Source: Candidatus Kariarchaeota archaeon (GTDB lineage Archaea; Asgardarchaeota; Heimdallarchaeia; Heimdallarchaeales; Kariarchaeaceae). From it: DNA of 7,192 bases. A program made the translations under genes and the position numbers. How positions within the stretch are numbered: position 1 is the stretch's first letter; each line of letters opens with the position of its first letter. Positions 1 through 4,785 of the stretch are shown here, in pieces. The stretch spans positions 1 through 7,192 of the forward strand of contig JAEOUB010000043.1 of assembly GCA_016839545.1 (NCBI GenBank). Reading direction: 5' to 3'. The notes below the pieces were generated by a model, which saw nothing but the letters and a program-made list of their open reading frames with translations, was not told the origin of the DNA and did no database searches.

Positions 1-880
1 ATCGTTTCATCTCCTCATCTATCGCACGGGCCACAATATCACGTGGAGCCAGTTCTTTGAGCTCGTGAACACCTTCCATGAAGCGATTACCAGTTGTTCC
101 ACGCAAAATTCCGCCTTCACCTCGGATTGCTTCAGTAATCAAGAATGTCTTGAAATTGGGGTTATAGTAAAGTGTGGGGTGGAACTGGATGAATTCCATA
201 TTGGCCAATGTTGCTCCTGCCCTGTAGGCCATCGCATGACCGTCACCTGACGCAATGTCAGGATTTGAAGTGTACAGAAAGATCTTCCCTGCTCCACCGG
301 TGGCAAGCACGGTCATCCTGGAACTGAACCGCAGAACCTCCTCAGTTTGGTTATTTAGAACGTACGCACCAGCTGTCTGGTTGTTTATTGTGACCAGGTC
401 AACTGCTGTGTGATGTTCAAAAATTCTCACATGATCTAGTTCGGTGATGGTTTTGACGAGTTCGTCCATAATTGCCTGACCTGTGGCATCAGCCACATGA
501 GCCACTCTACGAGCATGATGACCTCCCTCTCTTCCCAGTGCTAGTGCCTCGTCTGCGATATCGAACTTGACACCAAGACTGGTAAGCTGGTCAATTATGT
601 CAGGACCAAGGCTGATGATTTCTCTTACTCGGTCAGGACGGCAGAGACCTGCCCCTGCGACCAGAGTATCCTCAACATGAGCCTCAAAATTATCAGTCGG
701 TGAAAGGACGGCTGCAACTCCCCCTTGAGCATACCTCGAGTTGGATTCAACAAGCTCCCTCTTAGTGATCAGGTTGACACTGAGATCTGACTGTTTCACC
801 AGGTTGTAGGTGTAGAGGAGTCCTGCAATTCCCGATCCGATGACAAGGACATCGGAGGTGATAATATCTGGATCGGCCAT
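1..880 (-). CDS. nadB: L-aspartate oxidase, N-terminal part (runs off the left edge)
   Basis: This flavoprotein oxidises L-aspartate to iminoaspartate, the first step of de novo NAD synthesis, using O2 or fumarate as acceptor; quinolinate synthase (NadA) takes the product. The visible 293 residues begin with an FAD-binding Rossmann motif GSGIAG (15-20). Family hallmarks follow: SRYAQGG (48-54), HVEDTLVAGAGLC (68-80), REGGH with Glu118, HVADATG (128-134), ATGGAGK (193-199), QFHP with His234, RGEGG with Arg253, and APRD with Arg280. The REGGH glutamate and the HVED/GAGLC block separate NadB from succinate dehydrogenase and fumarate reductase flavoproteins, its closest alternatives. About 240 C-terminal residues, including the last substrate arginine and the helical domain, would lie beyond the edge. 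The ATG at 880 is chosen because the dinucleotide-binding strand starts ten residues later and a TATA-like box lies about 31 bases upstream. No nadA or nadC is visible; they could lie to the left. Identity is secure; the acceptor used is unknown. Confidence 0.95.
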   Translation of the reverse strand, partial: MADPDIITSDVLVIGSGIAGLLYTYNLVKQSDLSVNLITKRELVESNSRYAQGGVAAVLSPTDNFEAHVEDTLVAGAGLCRPDRVREIISLGPDIIDQLTSLGVKFDIADEALALGREGGHHARRVAHVADATGQAIMDELVKTITELDHVRIFEHHTAVDLVTINNQTAGAYVLNNQTEEVLRFSSRMTVLATGGAGKIFLYTSNPDIASGDGHAMAYRAGATLANMEFIQFHPTLYYNPNFKTFLITEAIRGEGGILRGTTGNRFMEGVHELKELAPRDIVARAIDEEMKR

Positions 881-907
881 AGATTCATATGAAAGAACGA
901 GATTGTC

Positions 908-915
908 TTATTAAT
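908..915 (-). promoter_or_regulatory. TATA-like box of nadB
   Basis: On the minus strand this reads ATTAATAA, centred about 31 bases before the nadB ATG at 880. An archaeal start site about 26 bases downstream would leave a leader of roughly five bases or fewer. No Shine-Dalgarno sequence is visible before the ATG, which fits near-leaderless translation. Confidence 0.45.
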
Positions 916-1076
916 TCTTCATGAAAGGATGGGTAGTAAATTGGGTGGCTTCCTAGAATGTTCTTGCCAAAGATGATAATTCGCGTATAAATCCGTACAG
1001 GCCTCACATTGTTTCAATTTACACCAAAATGATTGAACACCATAATTTGATAGCAAATAATCAAGACCTGATACAA

Positions 1077-1087
1077 AAATATATTTT
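1077..1087 (+). promoter_or_regulatory. TATA-like box of the CBS-domain gene
   Basis: AAATATATTTT, centred near 1082, predicts transcription starting near 1108, about six bases before the ATG at 1114. A purine-rich AGAGGA lies at 1103-1108, but it would be mostly outside so short a transcript. Leaderless and Shine-Dalgarno initiation therefore cannot be told apart by eye. The box shares a 233-base divergent intergenic region with the nadB promoter. Confidence 0.5.
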
Positions 1088-1113
1088 GTATATGAAAGAG
1101 CTAGAGGATTACA

Positions 1114-1506
1114 ATGATCTGTCGAGATGTAATGGTCCCCAGAGATCATCTGATAACTCTAAATGAGGATGCAACAGTGCTAGGTGCCATGGAGGTACTG
1201 GTCACTAATAGAATAGGATCCATAGTTGTCTTCAATGAGGATCTCCCAACAGGAATAGTGACAAGCAAGGACCTGATGCAGAATATTATAATCAAGAAGG
1301 CCGAAGGACTTCAGACTCCACTCTCCGAGGTAATGTCGATGAAGCTACTCAGTATCAATGAGAACCAGAAAATTGAGTATGCAATTGCCAAAATGGAGGA
1401 ATACAAAGTCCATCACATTATTGTCAAGGACAAGGATGGACAGATTACAGGACTCATCAGCTCCTTCGATATTGTAAGAGAGAAGACACTCGATTTTGTA
1501 ACGTAG
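1114..1506 (+). CDS. stand-alone CBS-domain pair protein
   Basis: This 130-residue cytoplasmic protein consists almost entirely of two CBS motifs, which fold together as a Bateman module. The first spans about residues 5-58 (DVMVP start, strand GSIVVF, then GIVTSKDL). The second spans about 68-126 (SEVMS start, HHIIVKD, then GLISSFDIV). In the family, such modules bind adenosyl ligands such as AMP, ATP, NAD or S-adenosylmethionine, with the Ser/Thr-x-x-Asp ends of each motif (TSKD, SSFD) contacting the ribose. No catalytic or DNA-binding domain is attached, so it probably works as a sensor or partner subunit whose target cannot be read from sequence. It is divergent from nadB and faces the CHASE-like gene tail to tail. 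The ATG at 1114 is the natural start because the first CBS motif begins immediately. Family is certain; ligand and target are not. Confidence 0.93.
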   Translation: MICRDVMVPRDHLITLNEDATVLGAMEVLVTNRIGSIVVFNEDLPTGIVTSKDLMQNIIIKKAEGLQTPLSEVMSMKLLSINENQKIEYAIAKMEEYKVHHIIVKDKDGQITGLISSFDIVREKTLDFVT

Positions 1507-1508
1507 GT

Positions 1509-2435
1509 TCACTCGTCTTTCATATCTTCCATCATCAGTTTTGCATTTTCAAGATACTTTCTTGCCCTTGTCCTTTCCTCCTCAGGACTGGGAGACCTAA
1601 TCTTATCATAGAACGCAACAAGGCGACTGAATAGGAAATACGCGAGCACAGATGCAATTACCCCTACGCCGGGGAAGATTGGACTGGAGAGAAAACTCGA
1701 ACCTGTTGTAGAGCTGGGATTTAGATAGATTTGCCAGGTGTAACTGTATAATTCTATCTCTGCCGAGGTCACATTAGCATTATCTGATGAGAAGGAAGAT
1801 CCATACGTGTAAATCGGTCTATCACCCTCGGTAATGAGAATATCAAATACTTCAACTTCCTCCTCACCCTCAATAATTTTCTCCATCAACTTCTCTAAAT
1901 CCAGCTGGGCAATAAGGTAGCCAGTACCCATGGGTAGAATGGCAGAGATACCCGAGGCATCCTGGGAGAAAGTAGTGAATGAGCTGATTTCGATATCTTC
2001 TGAGATCAGTACCTGCTGATACACAATCAACTCCTCAGCTGTAGCAATATCGGAAAATGAGCTTCCCGCGAGCCCGACTGACTGGGGATACACCAAGCCG
2101 AGAGTTCCTGAGGCATCTATGGTGTGGATACCATGGTAAGAACTATCGCCATTGAGCTGATCTGCAAGGAAGATGGCGTAGCTTGCCTGATCGAGTGGAT
2201 CTGTCTGGTTGGTAAGGAGTAACTCAGTTGCCAAAGTCTCCACCAGCTCAAGTTTAGTGGTGATCTCTTCGGCAGTATCTTCTGCAAATTCTGAGGTGAA
2301 ATCCTCCTGTATCTCAAGGGATCGGGACAGATCTCCTGTGAAACTGATATACCAGATACCCACAACCAGAAGGAAGACAGTGAATGCTGCAATGATTGGT
2401 GCAACTTTCCTCCAACCTTGAGATTCAAGACCCAT
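1509..2435 (-). CDS. two-pass membrane protein with CHASE-like extracytoplasmic sensor domain, no output domain
   Basis: With the start at 2435 the protein has 308 residues. A charged N-terminus (GWRK) precedes a first membrane helix at about 12-32. An extracytoplasmic domain follows at about 33-252, then a second helix at about 254-274 and a charged cytoplasmic tail (275-308) that looks helical. The outer domain resembles CHASE sensors: a long N-terminal helix, then HGIHTIDASGTLGLVYP (101-117), GLAGSSFSD (121-129), ILPMGTGYLIAQLDL (166-180), and a late FDILITEGDRPIYTYG (197-212) with a YTWQIYL strand (232-238). CHASE domains normally feed histidine kinases or cyclases, but no such module follows here. 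An in-frame ATG at 2513 would add 26 residues. I prefer 2435 because a TATA box is centred 26 bases upstream and the membrane helix then falls at a usual distance from the N-terminus. A Cache-type domain is the main alternative. The topology is much surer than the domain name. Confidence 0.8.
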   Translation of the reverse strand: MGLESQGWRKVAPIIAAFTVFLLVVGIWYISFTGDLSRSLEIQEDFTSEFAEDTAEEITTKLELVETLATELLLTNQTDPLDQASYAIFLADQLNGDSSYHGIHTIDASGTLGLVYPQSVGLAGSSFSDIATAEELIVYQQVLISEDIEISSFTTFSQDASGISAILPMGTGYLIAQLDLEKLMEKIIEGEEEVEVFDILITEGDRPIYTYGSSFSSDNANVTSAEIELYSYTWQIYLNPSSTTGSSFLSSPIFPGVGVIASVLAYFLFSRLVAFYDKIRSPSPEEERTRARKYLENAKLMMEDMKDE

Positions 2436-2456
2436 GGTTACCGTTTTGGAAGATAT

Positions 2457-2465
2457 GATATATAG
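2457..2465 (-). promoter_or_regulatory. TATA box of the CHASE-like gene, implying a leaderless start at 2435
   Basis: The minus strand reads CTATATATC, centred at 2461, exactly 26 bases before the A of the ATG at 2435. This is the canonical archaeal distance from TATA box to transcription start, so the mRNA probably begins at the start codon. It also argues against the longer reading frame from 2513, whose start would lie upstream of this promoter. Confidence 0.6.
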
Positions 2466-2845
2466 TTTGTTTACAATGAGTTTTGAAGCTGCTAGATAAG
2501 GCAAATAATTCATTCATTAGAAGTTGGAAAGCCCAAAAATAGGAACTAGTAGGTTTTTTCGTGGAAACTAATTAATGAACTTTGAATTATATCAATTGAA
2601 TGCACAGAGTCGTGACGAAACGAGCTCTTGGGACCAGATTATAATCGATATTTGTATAGAACAGGCAATCTAGCTGCAATTCAAAATTGATGGATTGTAC
2701 TCCAAAAAATATTATATGAAGAATAGCAAAAATTGTCATTGAAAATTTTAATACTGGGAAGGTGAAACCACAAGGAAAACTATTTCGAAGGTGAGAGCAC
2801 AATTAGACTGAAAAGTTGTCCGCAATTGTTGTATCGCCGGTAAGG

Positions 2846-2855
2846 TTTTTATTAT
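2846..2855 (+). promoter_or_regulatory. probable TATA box of the subtilisin gene
   Basis: TTTTTATTAT, centred near 2850, predicts transcription from about 2876 and a leader of about 37 bases. That leader would contain the Shine-Dalgarno-like GAGG at 2901-2904. A weaker alternative is the AAATTAT stretch at 2862-2868. This is the one gene here that appears to have a real leader. Confidence 0.4.
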
Positions 2856-2900
2856 CTAGTCAAATTATCCGCATATTGCCTAGATTTTTCAAGGCAAAAC

Positions 2901-2904
2901 GAGG
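2901..2904 (+). promoter_or_regulatory. Shine-Dalgarno-like GAGG deciding the subtilisin start
   Basis: GAGG lies eight bases before the GTG at 2913 and fourteen before the in-frame ATG at 2919. The spacing favours GTG. Either start gives the same signal peptide, differing by two residues (Met-Lys). Confidence 0.45.
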
Positions 2905-2912
2905 GAAAACCC

Positions 2913-4202
2913 GTGAAAATGAAAATAATATCAATTTTAACAATTCTCTCACTGACCCTCTCCTTGGTGGGGATCGTGGGAACCTCCGCTGCAGCCACAT
3001 TTGAAGGCTTCAACGGAGCAGACTCAATTGGCTTTGACAATGAAGTCAGTTCATACCTTGTCGAGGAGGTATCAGATGACCTGACCATGACAGCTACCAA
3101 CGTGGATATTATCCCCTGGTGGACTGATCTGGTCAATACAGAAAACGTTGATCAGGATGGATCTGGTGTCTACGTCGCAGTACTCGATACTGGACTCGTG
3201 CCCCAGTGGCCCTTCTTCTTTTCCCAGGCAACCATCCGTGATGATCTCGGTGTGGGCTTCAGCCATGACCTGAGCTGGGACTATGTAATTAATGATCTCG
3301 TCATTAGTCCATTGAAATCCGACCGAGGATTCATCACAAACTTTGCCTCCGGACACGGTACACACGTTACCAGTACCATCACCGGTTTCAATCTCAATGG
3401 TGCCTGGGTAGACGGTGTCTCTCCCGGTGTGCAGATCATTCCCGTTCTTGTGCTTGATGCTTGGATTGTAGATTCCCCATATGGTCTACTTGGTTTCCGT
3501 GGTGGAACTGATGCCATGATCGCCGCAGGTATAAATTATATTGCCGACCTTGCACCAACACTCGATGGACCAGTTGTCATTAACATGAGTCTTGGTGGAC
3601 CATCACCCCAACCAGCAATCCTTGCTGCTATTCAGAATGCTATTGCCGAGGGTGTAATTGTTGTCGTCTCTGCTGGAAACAGCGGTATGAATGGTATGGG
3701 ATACCCTGGTGGTTTCCCCGAGGTTATTTCTGTTGCCGCTGCAGGTTGGGACAATATGTTTGCCTCCGGATGGAACAGCGATGCACCCGAAGATGCCAAC
3801 ATCTACCTTGAAGACTTCAGCTCACGACCCAACAAAGCACTTGGACAGAAGCATAAGGATCTTGATGTTGCTGCACCCGGTGCCTTCGTTGTGGGTCCCT
3901 ACAAGAGCGCATTTGCAAATAATCTTGGATATTACTACCTGTCAGGTACGTCCATGGCAGCACCTCATGTTGCCGCAACAGCAGCTCTGGTGTTGGAGAG
4001 TCACCCTGATCTTACACAGACTGAGATGGAGTTCATTCTGAAACTTGCAGCCCGAGGCAATCCCTTACCTGCAAATGATGCGGTCGTATTCTTCCCATTC
4101 AACGCAGATGGTTTCTATACCGCCAACTGGGATGGAGGAGACTACGGTGCCGGATTCCTATATGTCGATCAGGCAATTGCCACAGCAGCTATTCACGCCT
4201 AA
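2913..4202 (+). CDS. secreted subtilisin-like serine protease (S8 family)
   Basis: This 429-residue protein is an exported endopeptidase. A signal peptide covers about residues 1-28: lysines, a hydrophobic core, and a TSAAA cleavage region. The S8 catalytic set is complete: Asp92 in VAVLDTG, His148 in GHGTHV, the oxyanion-hole Asn256 in SAGNSG, and Ser347 in SGTSMAAPHVA. NMSLGG (224-229) is the usual substrate-binding strand. The stretch from Asp to His is about 56 residues against about 32 in subtilisin, so there is an insertion. Only about 60 residues separate the signal peptide from the catalytic Asp, and no typical I9 inhibitor prodomain is recognisable. No membrane anchor follows the catalytic domain, so release from the cell is likely. 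By hand count there are about 45 Asp/Glu against about 13 Lys/Arg. All five arginines use CGT or CGA, unlike neighbours that use AGA and AGG. The GTG at 2913 is preferred over ATG at 2919 for its GAGG spacing. Confidence 0.95.
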   Translation: MKMKIISILTILSLTLSLVGIVGTSAAATFEGFNGADSIGFDNEVSSYLVEEVSDDLTMTATNVDIIPWWTDLVNTENVDQDGSGVYVAVLDTGLVPQWPFFFSQATIRDDLGVGFSHDLSWDYVINDLVISPLKSDRGFITNFASGHGTHVTSTITGFNLNGAWVDGVSPGVQIIPVLVLDAWIVDSPYGLLGFRGGTDAMIAAGINYIADLAPTLDGPVVINMSLGGPSPQPAILAAIQNAIAEGVIVVVSAGNSGMNGMGYPGGFPEVISVAAAGWDNMFASGWNSDAPEDANIYLEDFSSRPNKALGQKHKDLDVAAPGAFVVGPYKSAFANNLGYYYLSGTSMAAPHVAATAALVLESHPDLTQTEMEFILKLAARGNPLPANDAVVFFPFNADGFYTANWDGGDYGAGFLYVDQAIATAAIHA

Positions 4203-4257
4203 ATACTGAGAATGTAAAAAAGCAGAATACTATAATTCAATTTCTAGTAAAATTCAC

Positions 4258-4274
4258 GATATAATGTACTTAAG
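4258..4274 (+). promoter_or_regulatory. promoter region of the GTPase-like gene
   Basis: Two overlapping candidate boxes are visible: GATATAATG (4258-4266) and TACTTAAG (4267-4274). They predict starts near 4288 and 4297 respectively, giving a leader of eleven or about two bases before the ATG at 4299. Either supports separate transcription from the subtilisin gene, which ends 96 bases upstream. An AGGA at 4292-4295 is too close to the ATG to be a convincing ribosome binding site. Confidence 0.4.
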
Positions 4275-4298
4275 TCCCCATTCTATACATTAGGACGA

Positions 4299-4655
4299 AT
4301 GCGAGTCTCAAAAGTTTCCTTGTTGAGCAACAAAAACGATGATTATTCCCGGTTCGTTGACGAGGGAGGAGCTAAACGAGTCTCAAATACCGATAATATC
4401 CACACCCTGGGTATGGAATTTGCTCTCAAGCATATTACTGCTGACGAAGATATCGAGGTACATCTTATGCTGTTGAGTAATTTGAGCCAGTTAAGGCACA
4501 TTAGGGACAGGATACTGAAAAAAAGTGACTCAGTTATTGTATTTCCCAGCATCACAGAAGACGAGATACAAGAAATCACGGAAATAAACCCCTCTCTCAG
4601 AATAACAAGAGTTGAATCTAAGAAACAAGAGAAGGAAGAGGCATATCTCATTTGA
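4299..4655 (+). CDS. small degenerate Ras-like GTPase-fold protein (pseudo-GTPase candidate)
   Basis: This 118-residue protein has no signal peptide or membrane segment. Read against Rab/Ras GTPases it shows the same order of elements. KVSLL (5-9) matches strand 1, and HTLGMEFALKHI (35-46) matches the switch I/strand 2 block TIGxDFxxxxI. IEVHLML (52-58) matches strand 3, LRHIRDRIL (65-73) the switch II helix, and SDSVIVF (76-82) strand 4. From residue 52 to 82 the match to a Rab pattern needs no gap. The nucleotide-binding motifs are gone: the P-loop position reads SNKNDDYS (10-17), DxxG is replaced by LLSN (58-61), and the catalytic Gln position by Leu62. The protein stops shortly after a possible strand 5, ending in a charged Lys/Glu tail, so NKxD and the last strand and helix are absent. 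It should not bind GTP in the usual way. It lies between two secreted-protease genes with its own promoter. It could be a scaffold or a decayed gene; the intact frame favours the former. Homology was assigned by eye. Confidence 0.6.
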   Translation: MRVSKVSLLSNKNDDYSRFVDEGGAKRVSNTDNIHTLGMEFALKHITADEDIEVHLMLLSNLSQLRHIRDRILKKSDSVIVFPSITEDEIQEITEINPSLRITRVESKKQEKEEAYLI

Positions 4656-4730
4656 AGATAAATAAAACGTGTCAATGGTCCATATTCCTGTGTTCTTTTC
4701 GAACCTCAGAAAAATGAGTCACAAGTTCTA

Positions 4731-4745
4731 GACAGCAAGTCTGTC
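4731..4745 (+). repeat. small palindrome upstream of the C11 protease promoter
   Basis: GACAG-caagt-CTGTC is a 5-base inverted repeat with a 5-base spacer, ending eleven bases before the TATA-like box. The position suits a transcription factor operator, but so short a palindrome can arise by chance. Confidence 0.25.
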
Positions 4746-4755
4746 ACAGGGAACA

Positions 4756-4763
4756 TTAATAAT
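4756..4763 (+). promoter_or_regulatory. TATA box of the C11 protease gene, implying a leaderless start
   Basis: TTAATAAT is centred at 4759-4760, 26 bases before the A of the ATG at 4786. Transcription should therefore begin at or next to the start codon. No Shine-Dalgarno sequence is present between them, and an out-of-frame ATG at 4775 stops after four codons. Confidence 0.6.
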
Positions 4764-4785
4764 TGAGATAAGACATGTCGCGTCA

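Larger units (their letters stand above)
2436..2912. other. 477-base divergent intergenic region, no gene recognised
   Basis: This AT-rich stretch separates the start codons of the CHASE-like gene (minus) and the subtilisin gene (plus). It holds the two promoters listed separately. A reading frame on the minus strand (2587-2802) has no recognisable domain or convincing start context. I see no tRNA, tandem repeat, long inverted repeat or insertion-sequence end. Extra TATA-like stretches occur, for example AATATTATATG near 2709-2719 and GATATAATTC on the minus strand near 2584-2593, so additional start sites or an unannotated small RNA remain possible. Confidence 0.55.

Noticed and set aside
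1..880. Succinate dehydrogenase or fumarate reductase flavoprotein subunit.
   Set aside because: The REGGH, HVEDTLVAGAGLC and SRYAQGG motifs are those of aspartate oxidase, not of the SdhA/FrdA branch.
919..1149. 76-codon minus-strand frame across the nadB-CBS intergenic region.
   Set aside because: It overlaps the start of the well-supported CBS gene and both promoters, and resembles no protein family.
1509..2513. Longer 334-residue version of the CHASE-like protein starting at 2513.
   Set aside because: A TATA box centred 26 bases before the internal ATG at 2435 would sit inside the extended frame, and the extra 26 residues have no recognisable role before the membrane helix.
2587..2802. 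71-codon frame on the minus strand in the intergenic region.
   Set aside because: There is no domain, no convincing promoter or ribosome site, and the composition looks like translated AT-rich noncoding DNA.
4343..4675. 110-codon frame antisense to the GTPase-like gene.
   Set aside because: The plus strand has Ras-like structure and a promoter at the right distance; the antisense product is a Ser/Ile/Leu-rich shadow with no family likeness.
4692..4704. GTTC-ttttc-GAAC as a terminator of the GTPase-like gene.
   Set aside because: The stem is only four bases and the T-run is in the loop, so it is no better than chance.
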